From positions 1 through 56,932 of the forward strand of contig NZ_NXIF01000017.1 in the NCBI RefSeq assembly GCF_002837275.1: a stretch of 56,932 nt of DNA, given 5' to 3'. The position numbers and the translations under genes are program-made. The notes beneath the pieces were generated by a model, which was not told the DNA's origin, searched no databases, and saw only the letters and a list, made by a program, of their open reading frames with translations. Position 1 is the stretch's first letter. Each line of letters starts with the position of its first letter. The DNA comes from Malaciobacter halophilus. GTDB lineage: Bacteria > Campylobacterota > Campylobacteria > Campylobacterales > Arcobacteraceae. Shown piece by piece: positions 25,142 through 34,361 of the stretch.

Positions 25142-26335
25142 ATGTTAGTTTTAATTTTAAATGCTGGGAGCTCATCACTTAAATTCCAACTTATGAATCA
25201 TGCTACTCACGATGTTTTTGCATCAGGGGTTGCAGAAAGAATTGGAATTGATGGAAGACTAGTAGTTGAATCAAATGGAACTAAAACTAAAAAAGAAGTA
25301 GAACTTCCTACACATAAAGAGGCAATAGAATTAGTTTTAGAGTCATTAGTAACAAAGCCTAATAAAGTTATAGATTCAGTAGAAAAAGATATAGACGCGA
25401 TTGGGCATAGAGTTGTTCATGGAGGAGAATATTTTTCTAAATCTGTAATTGTAGATGAGAATGTTATTACAAAATTAGAAAGGCTTATTCCTTTAGCACC
25501 TTTACATAATCCTGCTCATATTATGGGAATAAAGATATGTAGAGAATTAATGCCAGAAAAACCAAATGTCGCAGTATTTGATACAGCTTTTCATCAAACG
25601 ATGCAAGAGAGTAGCTATATGTATGCTGTACCATATGAAGACTACAAAGAGTATGGATTAAGGAAATATGGTTTTCATGGAACTTCACATCATTATGTTT
25701 CCCATGAAGCTAGTAAATTACTAAATAACAAAGATGCTAAAGTGGTGGTTTGTCATTTAGGTAATGGTTCATCTATTTGTGCTGTAAAAGGTGGAAAGTC
25801 AGTTGAAACATCAATGGGGCTTACTCCATTAGAAGGTTTAGTAATGGGTACAAGAAGTGGTGACCTTGACCCTGCTGTAATATCTTTTTTAATGGATAAA
25901 AAACAAATGACTGCACAAGAAGTAGTTGATTATTTAAATAAAAAGTCTGGTTTACTGGGTGTTTCTGGAATTAGCTCAGATTTAAGAGAGATAATTGATG
26001 CTAGCGAAAAAGGCGATGAAAGAGCTACTTTAGCTATTGATATTAAATGTAATAGAATCAAAAAGTATATTTGTGCATATGCTGGTATACTTGGTGGTTT
26101 AGATGCAATTTGTTTCACTGCGGGTGTGGGAGAAAATGCAAGTTTAATTAGAGAAAAAGTTTGTACTGGATTAGACTTCTTAGGTTTAGAGTTAGATAAA
26201 CAAAGAAATAACAAAAAACAATCAGGTAAAAGAGAGATAAATACTGAAACTTCAAAAGGAAAAATCTTTGTTATTCCTACAAATGAAGAGTATGTTATTG
26301 CAAACGATACTTATAATTTAGTAAAAGATTTATAA
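25142..26335 (+). CDS. ackA: Acetate kinase, copy 1
   Basis: 397-aa acetate kinase, interconverting acetate + ATP and acetyl phosphate. Seen: N-terminal LILNAGSSSLKFQLM, GHRVVHGGEYF, VFDTAFHQTM, GFHGTSHHYV, CHLGNGSSI, and the C-terminal FTAGVGENA motif, that is, all phosphate- and nucleotide-binding segments of the ASKHA fold. It stands alone between the exonuclease and pta, with its own -10 box and a following hairpin. A second full-length ackA follows pta, so this genome region encodes two kinases around one Pta. Confidence 0.95.
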   Translation: MLVLILNAGSSSLKFQLMNHATHDVFASGVAERIGIDGRLVVESNGTKTKKEVELPTHKEAIELVLESLVTKPNKVIDSVEKDIDAIGHRVVHGGEYFSKSVIVDENVITKLERLIPLAPLHNPAHIMGIKICRELMPEKPNVAVFDTAFHQTMQESSYMYAVPYEDYKEYGLRKYGFHGTSHHYVSHEASKLLNNKDAKVVVCHLGNGSSICAVKGGKSVETSMGLTPLEGLVMGTRSGDLDPAVISFLMDKKQMTAQEVVDYLNKKSGLLGVSGISSDLREIIDASEKGDERATLAIDIKCNRIKKYICAYAGILGGLDAICFTAGVGENASLIREKVCTGLDFLGLELDKQRNNKKQSGKREINTETSKGKIFVIPTNEEYVIANDTYNLVKDL

Positions 26336-26344
26336 AATAACTAT

Positions 26345-26374
26345 CTCAGCAAGAATAGCTTTATTTTTGCTGAG
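26345..26374. terminator. Hairpin after ackA copy 1
   Basis: CTCAGCAA / TTGCTGAG arms (26345-26352 and 26367-26374) with a 14-nt loop, nine bp after the stop codon. Weak T-tract. Confidence 0.5.
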
Positions 26375-26486
26375 AAAATTATAATTTTTTCTAATCTTCC
26401 AATCCCACACAAAATTTATACTTTTTAGGTAACCATGTACAGAAATTATACAATTGTATTTTAAATGTATAGATTTTTTTTTCAAA

Positions 26487-26530
26487 TGCTACGCTATTGC
26501 TATTTTAATGCTACACTCTTCCTTTATAAT
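26487..26530 (+). promoter_or_regulatory. Three direct repeats TGCTA at 11-bp spacing with -10 box (pta promoter)
   Basis: TGCTA at 26487, 26498 and 26509, exactly 11 bp apart, then TATAAT at 26525-26530. The last repeat begins 16 bp before the -10 box, the same distance as at the DUF4212 promoter. This is the most complete copy and looks like an OmpR/PhoB-type activator box replacing a -35. Confidence 0.6.
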
Positions 26531-26561
26531 TTTCTATGAATCATAAATAAAGGATATATAA

Positions 26562-27560
26562 ATGAGTCTAATAAATAGTATTAAAAATAATGCTAGAGAA
26601 AAGCTTAGAACTATTGTTCTTCCTGAATCAGAAGATGAAAGAGTTTTACAAGCTGCACAACAAGTTTTAGAAGATAAAACTGCAAATATTATCCTAATAG
26701 GTAATGAAGAGACTATAAAAGCAGATGCACAAAAGTGTAATGCCAATATAGATGGTGCAAAGATTATTGATCCTAAAAACTTTGAAAATATAGATACTTA
26801 TATTAATGAATTAGTAGAATTAAGAAAAGCTAAGGGATTAACAAAAGAGGAAGCTACGCAAATCATGACAACAGAACCAAGATTTTTCGGTTGTATGATG
26901 GTAAGACTTAAAGATGCTGATGGTTTAGTAGCTGGTTCAAACTCGCCTACTGCTGATGTTTTAAGAGCTGCTATTCAAGTTATTAAAACTGCTCCTGGGA
27001 TAAATACTGTCTCTTCTACTTTTGTAATGGAAACAAAAGATGGACAGTTTGGAGATAATGGATTAATTCTTTTTGCAGACTGTGCTGTTTTACCAGACCC
27101 AAATGCAGAACAGTTAGCTGATATTGCTGCAAGTACAGCTGCTACTGCTAAAAATGTTGTGGGATTAGACCCAAAAGTTGCAATGCTTTCTTTTTCTACA
27201 ATGGGAAGTGCAAAGCATCCACTTGTATCTAAAGTTCAAGATGCAGTATCGATTTTAAAAGAAAGAAATGTTGATTTTAAATTTGATGGAGAGATGCAAG
27301 CAGATGCAGCTATTATACCTTCAATTGGTGCTAAAAAAGCTCCACAAAGTAGTGTTGCAGGAAATGCAAATGTATTAGTATTCCCTGATTTACAATCTGG
27401 AAACATTGGATACAAACTTGTTCAAAGGTTTGCAAATGCATCAGCTCATGGACCAATTGTTCAAGGTTTAGCAAAGCCTGTAAATGACCTTTCTAGAGGT
27501 TGTTCTGTTGATGATATTGCAAATTTAGTTGCAATTACTGCTACACAAGTAGAAGATTAA
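26562..27560 (+). CDS. pta: Phosphate acetyltransferase (short form)
   Basis: 332-aa phosphotransacetylase consisting only of the PTA/PTB catalytic domain; it converts acetyl-CoA + phosphate to acetyl phosphate + CoA. Motifs: RTIVLPESEDERVLQAA, GLVAGSNSPTADVLRAA, TMGSAKHPLVSKVQDAV and the C-terminal GPIVQGLAKPVNDLSRGC. No N-terminal DRTGG domain, so it is the compact class. Followed 28 bp later by ackA copy 2, giving a pta-ackA operon with a strong AGGGAGAGAG ribosome site. Preceded by the TGCTA repeats. Confidence 0.95.
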   Translation: MSLINSIKNNAREKLRTIVLPESEDERVLQAAQQVLEDKTANIILIGNEETIKADAQKCNANIDGAKIIDPKNFENIDTYINELVELRKAKGLTKEEATQIMTTEPRFFGCMMVRLKDADGLVAGSNSPTADVLRAAIQVIKTAPGINTVSSTFVMETKDGQFGDNGLILFADCAVLPDPNAEQLADIAASTAATAKNVVGLDPKVAMLSFSTMGSAKHPLVSKVQDAVSILKERNVDFKFDGEMQADAAIIPSIGAKKAPQSSVAGNANVLVFPDLQSGNIGYKLVQRFANASAHGPIVQGLAKPVNDLSRGCSVDDIANLVAITATQVED

Positions 27561-27588
27561 AAATAAAATATATGAGGGAGAGAGATAT

Positions 27589-28791
27589 ATGAATGTATTT
27601 ATTTTAAACGCGGGAAGTTCATCATTAAAATATCAGTTAATGAACCCAGTAACAAAAAATGTTTTAGCTGTTGGTATTTGTGAAAGAATTGGAATTGATG
27701 GTGTATTAAAACATGAATTTGGAGATGGGCAAGAATTAAAAATTGATGTTTCAATGCCTACACATAAAGAGGCTATTGAACTAGTTTTAAGAACATTAAC
27801 TGATGGTGAAGGTAAAGTAATAGATTCTATTGATGATATTGAAGCTATTGGACACAGAGCAGTTCATGGTGGAGAAGAGTTTGCTTCTTCTGTTATGGTT
27901 ACAGAAAAAGTTATTGAAACTATGAAAAAACTAATTCCACTTGCTCCTTTACATAATCCAGCAAATATTATGGGAATGGAAATTTGTCAAGAGCTAATGC
28001 CAGGAAAACCAAATGTAGCTGTATTTGATACTGCATTTCATCAAACTATGCCTGATTATGCGTATATGTATGCTTTACCATATGACCAATATACAAAACA
28101 TGGAATTAGAAAATATGGTTTCCATGGAACTTCTCACTTCTTTGTTTCTAATGAAGCAAGAGGAATGTTAGATAAAAAACATAATACTAGAATTATTGTA
28201 TGTCACTTAGGTAATGGTTCTTCAGTAAGTGCTGTATTAAATGGCAAATGTATTGACACTTCAATGGGGCTTACTCCTGTTCAAGGTCTTATGATGGGAA
28301 CAAGAGCCGGTGATGTTGGTGCAGGTGCAATCTCATTTATGATGAGTCAAGAGGGAATGACTATAAATGAAACACTTGATTTAATGAATAAAAAATCTGG
28401 TATTTTAGGTATCTCTGGAAAATCATCAGACTTAAGAGAAGTTCTTGATGGAATGCAAGAAGGTGATGATAGATGTAGATTAGCAGTTGATATGGTTGCT
28501 TATAACATTAAAAAATATGTAGGTTCATATGTTGCAGCACTTGATGGTGTAGATGCTCTATGTTTTACAGGTGGAATTGGGGAGAATTCTGCTTTAATTA
28601 GAGAAATTGTTTGTGCTGGACTTGATGGAATGGGATTAAATATTGACCCAACTAAAAATAATAAAAGATCAAATAAAGCAAGAGATATTGCAACTAATAG
28701 CTCTGCTGCTAGAATCTTTGTTATTCCAACAAATGAAGAGTATGTTATTGCAAGTGATACATACAAAATCGTTTCTGGACTTGAAAAATAA
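27589..28791 (+). CDS. ackA: Acetate kinase, copy 2
   Basis: 400-aa acetate kinase downstream of pta, with the full motif set (FILNAGSSSLKYQLM, GHRAVHGGEEF, VFDTAFHQTMP, GFHGTSHFFV, CHLGNGSSV, FTGGIGEN). It resembles copy 1 along its whole length but differs at many positions, so both are old copies under selection rather than a fresh duplication. Together with pta it completes reversible acetate activation. A strong terminator follows. Confidence 0.95.
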   Translation: MNVFILNAGSSSLKYQLMNPVTKNVLAVGICERIGIDGVLKHEFGDGQELKIDVSMPTHKEAIELVLRTLTDGEGKVIDSIDDIEAIGHRAVHGGEEFASSVMVTEKVIETMKKLIPLAPLHNPANIMGMEICQELMPGKPNVAVFDTAFHQTMPDYAYMYALPYDQYTKHGIRKYGFHGTSHFFVSNEARGMLDKKHNTRIIVCHLGNGSSVSAVLNGKCIDTSMGLTPVQGLMMGTRAGDVGAGAISFMMSQEGMTINETLDLMNKKSGILGISGKSSDLREVLDGMQEGDDRCRLAVDMVAYNIKKYVGSYVAALDGVDALCFTGGIGENSALIREIVCAGLDGMGLNIDPTKNNKRSNKARDIATNSSAARIFVIPTNEEYVIASDTYKIVSGLEK

Positions 28792-28808
28792 AACAAATAT
28801 ACTTCACA

Positions 28809-28845
28809 AAAAAAGGGGGAAAGTAAAATACTTTCCCCCTTTTTT
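28809..28845. terminator. Strong bidirectional terminator between ackA and sppA
   Basis: Hairpin with GGGGGAAAGTA / TACTTTCCCCC arms, an A-tract before and a T-tract after, lying between convergent genes. Serves both strands. Confidence 0.92.
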
Positions 28846-28862
28846 AATAGTTTTATAAATGG

Positions 28863-29750
28863 TTAATAGGCTTTTAATCCATCCATAAATTTAATAGAAA
28901 AATTAGTGACTGCTTCGTTTATTACTCTATCAATAAATTTATCAAATTTATCTTGTTTTTTCCAAATTGGATTTGAAACTTCTGATAGTTTTATAATCTC
29001 ATCTTGTGCAAAAGATAGTGTAGCCACCTCATCAACTAATTTAACAGCTTTAGCTTGTCTTGCTGTAAAAATATGAGCATCCGCAAACTCTTTATGATTT
29101 GCTTTTTTAAGCCCTCTTGCATTACTTACATCTGTTATAAATATATCATATGTATCGTTTATAACTTTTTCAAGCTCTTCTTTTTCATACTTTTCCCAAG
29201 TTCTTGTAGGAGTTCCTGCTTCTTTGTATTTACCACTTTTAATAGTTTGTGTTTTAATACCAACTTTTTGCATTAACTCTTGTACATTTGCTCCTTGGAA
29301 AATCACTCCAATAGAACCTACCATACTACCAGGATTTGCAATAATTTTATTAGCCCAAATTGAAGCATAATAACTTCCACTTGCCATAACTCCACTGGCA
29401 TATGCAACAACAGGCTTTTTATCTTTTAACTCTTTAATAGCATAAGCAATTTCAACAGAAGGAGCAACAGCACCTCCTGGTGAGTTTACAACAAAAAGAA
29501 CACCTTTTATATTGTCATCTTTTTTTGCTTGATTAATCTGTTCTAAAACTTTTGATGAATCCATAATTGGACCACTTAATTCAATTTTTTGTAAATTTGG
29601 ACTTTGCATATTACTCATTGTTGCATCATTTGAATCAAATACAACAAAATACATAATTGTTAAAAAAACAACTGTTTTAAAGTATTTAGTAATAAAGTCT
29701 AATATAGCAATTATAGGCGAAAACATAAACCTAAAAAAATTACGCATCAA
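28863..29750 (-). CDS. sppA: Signal peptide peptidase SppA (S49 family)
   Basis: 295-aa membrane-anchored serine protease that degrades leftover signal peptides. One membrane helix (about 21-43), then an S49 domain with the nucleophile Ser in GVMASGSYYAS and the general-base Lys in IKSGKYKEAGTPTR. It is the short SppA form, half the length of the E. coli enzyme. Last gene of a minus-strand operon aroQ / amidohydrolase / sppA and overlaps the amidohydrolase gene by 11 bp; the same order is known from Campylobacter. Confidence 0.92.
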   Translation of the reverse strand: MMRNFFRFMFSPIIAILDFITKYFKTVVFLTIMYFVVFDSNDATMSNMQSPNLQKIELSGPIMDSSKVLEQINQAKKDDNIKGVLFVVNSPGGAVAPSVEIAYAIKELKDKKPVVAYASGVMASGSYYASIWANKIIANPGSMVGSIGVIFQGANVQELMQKVGIKTQTIKSGKYKEAGTPTRTWEKYEKEELEKVINDTYDIFITDVSNARGLKKANHKEFADAHIFTARQAKAVKLVDEVATLSFAQDEIIKLSEVSNPIWKKQDKFDKFIDRVINEAVTNFSIKFMDGLKAY

Positions 29751-30963
29751 CTCCTCCTATTATTGTTCTTTTTACATACTTTGTATGTAAAATTATATGA
29801 GTTGCAATATCTTCTTTATGCTTAATTGCATCAGGAAGTTTTATCGCAATTATATCTGAATCTTTATTTTTTGCTAAAACACCTTTATTTAAGCCCAATG
29901 CTTTAGCTGCATTATTAGTCGCAGCTTTTAAAATCTTTTTAGCAAAACTATTTATTTCAAACTCAGTATGCATCATCAATACATTTCTTAATTCATCAAA
30001 CATAGATAATGAGTTATTTGAACTTAAGCCATCAGTTCCTATAGCAAAATCTATTCCATCAAGTCTTGATAAATCAAGTTTTGTGTTATTTAAAATTCTA
30101 TTTGAAGTAACACAGTGGTTTATAGTTGCATTTAACTCTTTTATTTTATTTAAATCATTATCACTTGCTTCAACACAATGAGTAAATGAAAGGCTATTTA
30201 ATCCATTAAACTGTTCTAAAAATCTCATAGGTTTTGTAACAGCTTTTTCTTCACCTAAAAAGTTTTTAAAAAACTCTAAAAATCCACCTTCATCTTTATG
30301 TAACCAATCATACTCTTCAATTGATTCTAAAAAATGTGCACTTACAGGAAGATTCTCTTGTTTTGCTATATTTAGTGTTTCTCTTACTAAAAATGGATGT
30401 ACAGAATAAGGTGAATGAATAGCAATAGCTGGAAAAAACTTTTCACTTTTATTATCTTTAGATTTTTGAAGTCTGGCTTTAAAGTCAGTAAATAAAGTAT
30501 CTATCATATCAGCTTTACTTCCAATTACTTCATTAAAAAATACTGTATTTATAGGTGAGTTTAAACAAGCTTCTAATTCAAATCCATACGAAGAGATTGC
30601 ACCAATTGTAGTAGTACCACTCTTTTTCATTTTATCCAGTTTTTTAGTAATTAATTTTGTTGTAGCTTTTTGAATTAGTTCATCTCTTGAACCAATAACA
30701 GAATTTAGCCATAACATAAAATTACCATACTTTAATGTTGTAGTATTAGAACTAAACTCTAAATGAACATGAGTATTTATAAGTCCTGGCATTAAAACAC
30801 TATTATCTTCTAATTTTTGGATTTCTTGATTTGGATATTTTTTTGAGATATTTTCTAATGTATCAATCTCATCTATTTTTTTATCATAAACAATAGCACC
30901 ATCTTCTATGATACTATTGTTTTCATCGCAAGTAACTATCCACTTTGCAGCTATTATTTTCAT
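29740..30963 (-). CDS. Amidohydrolase, probable 6-aminodeoxyfutalosine deaminase
   Basis: 407-aa member of the COG0402 amidohydrolase superfamily. Metal and catalytic residues visible: NTHVHLEFS (HxH), AHFLES, THCVEA and GTDGLSSNNSLSMFDELR. In Campylobacterota, proteins of this type have been linked to deamination of 6-aminodeoxyfutalosine in the futalosine route to menaquinone, which fits an organism relying on menaquinone. Chlorohydrolase or S-adenosylhomocysteine deaminase annotations are alternatives from the same family. Encoded 5 bp after aroQ. Confidence 0.7.
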   Translation of the reverse strand: MKIIAAKWIVTCDENNSIIEDGAIVYDKKIDEIDTLENISKKYPNQEIQKLEDNSVLMPGLINTHVHLEFSSNTTTLKYGNFMLWLNSVIGSRDELIQKATTKLITKKLDKMKKSGTTTIGAISSYGFELEACLNSPINTVFFNEVIGSKADMIDTLFTDFKARLQKSKDNKSEKFFPAIAIHSPYSVHPFLVRETLNIAKQENLPVSAHFLESIEEYDWLHKDEGGFLEFFKNFLGEEKAVTKPMRFLEQFNGLNSLSFTHCVEASDNDLNKIKELNATINHCVTSNRILNNTKLDLSRLDGIDFAIGTDGLSSNNSLSMFDELRNVLMMHTEFEINSFAKKILKAATNNAAKALGLNKGVLAKNKDSDIIAIKLPDAIKHKEDIATHIILHTKYVKRTIIGGVDA

Positions 30964-30968
30964 AATAA

Positions 30969-31442
30969 TTATTGTTCACTAGCGTCGTTTGCTTCTTGAA
31001 CTGCTTTTACTTCTGAAATAATTTGCATTAAAGAGATTAATGCTAAATGATATCCAAATGGACCAAATCCAGAAATAACACCAGTTGATGCACCAGCTGT
31101 TACTGATTTTTGTCTAAACTCTTCTCTTTTATAAATATTTGAAATGTGTACTTCTACTACTGGTAAATTTACTGCACTTAGTGCATCTTTAATTGCAATT
31201 GAAGTATGAGAATATGCTGCTGGATTTATAATAATTCCATCAACCTCACCTAAAGACTCTTGGATTCTATCAACAATCTCACCTTCTAAGTTTGATTGGA
31301 AAAACTCTAATTCTACATTATTTTGTTGTGCACTAGCTTTCATTTGCTCGTGAATTTGCTCTAAAGTCATAGGACCATAAATATGCTGTTCTCTTACACC
31401 TAACATATTTAAATTTGGTCCTTGAATTACTGCAATTTTCAT
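30969..31442 (-). CDS. aroQ: Type II 3-dehydroquinate dehydratase
   Basis: 157-aa dodecameric dehydroquinase of the shikimate pathway, converting 3-dehydroquinate to 3-dehydroshikimate. Seen: [16 protein letters not shown] with the catalytic Arg and Tyr, [28 protein letters not shown] and [11 protein letters not shown]. Length is typical for AroQ. First gene of the aroQ / amidohydrolase / sppA operon, divergent from the M24 peptidase across 66 bp. Confidence 0.95.
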   Translation of the reverse strand: MKIAVIQGPNLNMLGVREQHIYGPMTLEQIHEQMKASAQQNNVELEFFQSNLEGEIVDRIQESLGEVDGIIINPAAYSHTSIAIKDALSAVNLPVVEVHISNIYKREEFRQKSVTAGASTGVISGFGPFGYHLALISLMQIISEVKAVQEANDASEQ

Positions 31443-31508
31443 ATTATATTTCCTTTTATAAAATTTTGATAAGATTATATTAAAATTTACGTTAATGAAA
31501 GATGAGTT

Positions 31509-32534
31509 ATGAAGAATTATATATTAAGAGATGAAAATGCAGTCTATTACGAATGCGGGTTTTCATGCGACAATGTGATATTTATAAGTCTAGGAAGTGA
31601 AAAGTTTTTTCTAACAGATGCTAGATATGTACTTGAAGCAAAAGAGTATGCGTATGATTGCACAGTAATTGAATCAAGAGATTTGTTACAAACTGCAAAA
31701 GAGCTTTTAAAAGATAGCAAAATTAAAAAGCTAACTTTTGACCCAAATGATTTTACTTTTTATAGTTATTCACAACTTGTAAAAGATTTAGATATAGAGT
31801 TTATAGAGGAATTAAACTTTTCAAAACTTAAAAGAATCATTAAAACAGATGATGAAATTGCTATTTTAAGTAAAGCTGCAAAATTAGGAAGAGAAGGTTT
31901 TAAAAGTTTAGCTAAATATATTAGAAAAAATGGATATAAACAAAAAGAGCAATTTCTATTTTTTAAAGCATTTGAAAAAATGAGTCAAACAGGAAAATAT
32001 GACTTAAGTTTTGAACCAATAGTTGCAATAAATGAAAATGCAGCAAAGCCACACGCACTTCCTACAAAAAAGAGATTAAGATTAAATGATTTACTTTTAG
32101 TAGATGCTGGAATAAAATATAAAAGGTACTGTTCTGATAGGACTTGTACTTCACATGTAGATTTTGAAACATTTAACTTTAAAAGAGAACAGAAATTTAA
32201 AAATAAAAAACATCAAAAAATCTATGATTTAGTATATAAAGCTCAACTAACTGCAATTAAAAATGCAAAATCTGGAATGAAAGCTTCTCAAATAGATGCT
32301 TTAGCAAGAGATATTATTACAAAAGCTGGATATGGAAAATATTTTGTTCATAGTACTGGTCATGGTGTAGGTCTTGATATTCATGAATTTCCAATGATTA
32401 CTTCAAAATCAGACACTATAATTGAAGATAATATGGTTTTTACTATTGAACCTGGAATATACCTTCCAAACGAATTTGGTGTTAGAATTGAAGATACCGT
32501 TGCTATGATAGATGGAAAAGCAGTAGTTTTATAA
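31509..32534 (+). CDS. M24 family metallopeptidase (Xaa-Pro aminopeptidase type)
   Basis: 341-aa two-domain peptidase: creatinase-like N-terminal domain (about 1-120) and a pita-bread M24 domain. Metal ligands are visible as [32 protein letters not shown] and GVRIEDT. Such enzymes remove an N-terminal residue preceding proline. Start at 31509 gives [12 protein letters not shown]. It heads a plus-strand group with folK and the mnmA genes. Followed by an 11-bp inverted repeat. Confidence 0.88.
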   Translation: MKNYILRDENAVYYECGFSCDNVIFISLGSEKFFLTDARYVLEAKEYAYDCTVIESRDLLQTAKELLKDSKIKKLTFDPNDFTFYSYSQLVKDLDIEFIEELNFSKLKRIIKTDDEIAILSKAAKLGREGFKSLAKYIRKNGYKQKEQFLFFKAFEKMSQTGKYDLSFEPIVAINENAAKPHALPTKKRLRLNDLLLVDAGIKYKRYCSDRTCTSHVDFETFNFKREQKFKNKKHQKIYDLVYKAQLTAIKNAKSGMKASQIDALARDIITKAGYGKYFVHSTGHGVGLDIHEFPMITSKSDTIIEDNMVFTIEPGIYLPNEFGVRIEDTVAMIDGKAVVL

Positions 32535-32541
32535 AGCTAAT

Positions 32542-32590
32542 TTTAGTCAAGTATATAATTATTTTTTATAAAAATTTTAACTTGACTAAA
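32542..32590. repeat. Inverted repeat between the M24 peptidase and folK genes
   Basis: TTTAGTCAAGT (32542-32552) and ACTTGACTAAA (32580-32590) enclose a 27-nt AT-rich loop that contains a TATAAT (32554-32559). It may be a weak terminator or enclose the folK promoter. Confidence 0.4.
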
Positions 32591-32616
32591 TCACTTAACT
32601 TTACTTTAGGAGAAAA

Positions 32617-33123
32617 ATGCAAAAAAAAATAAATGATGATTTAACACTGTATTTTACCAATAACTTTCCATTTGTTTCAAAGTTTAAATCGGACAAAAAA
32701 TATCATGTAACAATAGGAATTGGGGGAAATATAGGTAATGTAAAAAAAAGATTTGATAAGTTATTGTTATATTTAAAAGCTGATACTAGATTTGATATAA
32801 TTATGACAAGTCCTTTACTTTTAAATCCACCATTTGGTTTTTTGGAACAAAATAACTTTTTAAATGGTATAATTGTTCTTAAAACTAATCTAGCAGCTAA
32901 TGAATTTTTAAAAAATATGCAAAGGTTAGAGAAAAGATTGGGAAGAAAGCGATCCTTTCAAGATGCGCCTAGAACCTTGGATATTGATATTATTTTTTTT
33001 GATAACAAAACAATTAATACAAAAAAACTTATTGTTCCTCACAAAGACTGGGCAAACAGAGAATCAGTGATTATTCCTTTAAAATATATGAAAATAAATA
33101 GAGCAACTTGTTGTTCACTTTAG
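32617..33123 (+). CDS. folK: HPPK, dihydropteridine pyrophosphokinase
   Basis: 168-aa 2-amino-4-hydroxy-6-hydroxymethyldihydropteridine diphosphokinase of folate synthesis. Seen: IGIGGNIGNVKKRF (like the LGSNxG motif), PLLLNPPFG and the signature KRSFQDAPRTLDIDIIFF with the Mg-binding Asp pair. The ribosome site AGGAG (32609-32613) supports ATG at 32617. The C-terminal tail after IIPLKYMK is unusual (KINRATCCSL), and a decayed second copy of the 3' third of this gene lies 1.3 kb downstream. Confidence 0.9.
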   Translation: MQKKINDDLTLYFTNNFPFVSKFKSDKKYHVTIGIGGNIGNVKKRFDKLLLYLKADTRFDIIMTSPLLLNPPFGFLEQNNFLNGIIVLKTNLAANEFLKNMQRLEKRLGRKRSFQDAPRTLDIDIIFFDNKTINTKKLIVPHKDWANRESVIIPLKYMKINRATCCSL

Positions 33124-33153
33124 AATTTAGTTCTAAAAAATTATTAAATACAT

Positions 33154-33177
33154 GTTTCTTTTAAAAGAAACTTTTTT
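33154..33177 (+). terminator. Terminator-like hairpin directly before mnmA copy 1
   Basis: GTTTCTTTT (33154-33162) pairs with AAAAGAAAC (33163-33171), followed by six T. The T-run abuts the AAGG ribosome site (33178-33181) of mnmA copy 1, so read-through or a separate event is needed to express that gene from the folK side. Confidence 0.6.
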
Positions 33178-33187
33178 AAGGAAAAAA

Positions 33188-34285
33188 ATGAAAAAAAAAG
33201 TAGTTGTAGGAATGTCTGGTGGTGTTGATTCATCAGTTACAGCTTTACTGTTAAAAAAGCAAGGATATGAAGTACAAGGCCTATTTATGCGTAATTGGGA
33301 GTATGGAATCAAAGGTAGCCAATGCCCTAATCGTATAGAGTTTGAAGATGCTAAAAAAGTAGGAGAACTAATAGGTATTGAAGTTAAGGGGAAAGATTTT
33401 GTTCAAGAGTATAAAACTAAAGTATTTGATGTATTCTTAGAAGGCTTAAAAAAAGGTCTTACCCCAAATCCAGATATATTATGTAACCGTGAGATTAAGT
33501 TTAATGTATTTTTAAATGAAGCAAAAAAAATGGGTGCAGATTTTATAGCAACTGGACACTATGCTAAAATAGCTAAATATAAAGACCACTTTGTTCTTGA
33601 TACTCCAAAGGACAACTCTAAAGACCAAAGCTATTTCTTACATGCACTTTCAAGTGAACAGTTATCACAAGCTATGTTTCCCCTTGCTGATTTAACAAAA
33701 TCAGAAGTTAGAGAAATAGCAAAAGAGCATAACTTACCAGTTAGTAATAAAAAAGATAGTACAGGTATTTGTTTTATTGGAAATCAAAGATTCGATGAGT
33801 TTATTACACAACATTTAAAAGCAATTCCTGGTGATATTATTGATGAAAATGGGAATATAATAGGTAAGCATAAGGGTCTTATTTGTTATACATTAGGACA
33901 AAGAAAAGGTATTGGTATTGGAGGTATTAAACAAACTCAATTAGATAACAATATTCATAAACCTTGGTATGTAGCTAAAAAAGATATAAGAAATAATACT
34001 TTAACAATCGTACAAGATACAAATCATCCTTTACTTATGAGTAAAAATGTCGAAGCTAGTCATATGCATTGGGTACTTGAAGTTGCTCCAAAAGTTGGAG
34101 ATAAACTTATGGCACAAATTCGTTATCGTCAAAAAAAGCAAGCTTGCACAGTAACACAAGTTGATAATGATAAAGTAGTTGTTGAATTTGATAAACCTCA
34201 AAGAGCTGTAACTTTAGGACAAAGTCTTGTTTTATATGATGGTAATTACTGCTTAGGTGGTGGATTTATAAGCAATTACAATTAA
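33188..34285 (+). CDS. mnmA: tRNA 2-thiouridylase MnmA, copy 1 (gammaproteobacterial-like)
   Basis: 365-aa enzyme that thiolates U34 of tRNA-Lys, -Glu and -Gln. PP-loop SGGVDSS (10-16), catalytic Cys99 in NPDILCNREIKF and Cys195 in STGICFIG. Its motifs (LFMRNWE, GLICYTLGQRKGIGIGG, LHWV-like MHWV, CLGGG) closely follow the E. coli-type enzyme and are unlike copy 2. ATG at 33188 is chosen for the AAGG site; an in-frame ATG at 33152 would translate the terminator-like hairpin. Probably acquired, given the foreign motif set and the folK scar after it (inference). Confidence 0.9.
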   Translation: MKKKVVVGMSGGVDSSVTALLLKKQGYEVQGLFMRNWEYGIKGSQCPNRIEFEDAKKVGELIGIEVKGKDFVQEYKTKVFDVFLEGLKKGLTPNPDILCNREIKFNVFLNEAKKMGADFIATGHYAKIAKYKDHFVLDTPKDNSKDQSYFLHALSSEQLSQAMFPLADLTKSEVREIAKEHNLPVSNKKDSTGICFIGNQRFDEFITQHLKAIPGDIIDENGNIIGKHKGLICYTLGQRKGIGIGGIKQTQLDNNIHKPWYVAKKDIRNNTLTIVQDTNHPLLMSKNVEASHMHWVLEVAPKVGDKLMAQIRYRQKKQACTVTQVDNDKVVVEFDKPQRAVTLGQSLVLYDGNYCLGGGFISNYN

Positions 34286-34361
34286 TATGCTATAATCTTA
34301 GTTTTAAAATCTTTGCAAGATTAATTTTATTAAATTCATGTAAAGATTAAAACTTATGTAT
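34283..34361 (+). promoter_or_regulatory. Extended -10 promoter and hairpin before mnmA copy 2
   Basis: TGCTATAAT (TG at 34288, TATAAT 34291-34296) is an extended -10 starting just after the mnmA copy 1 stop. The following leader can form a long imperfect hairpin (arms about 34299-34315 and 34340-34355). Confidence 0.45.

Noticed and set aside
33152-33187. Earlier in-frame start for mnmA copy 1 (ATG at 33152)
   Set aside because: It has no ribosome site and would translate the terminator-like hairpin; AAGG at 33178 fits the ATG at 33188.
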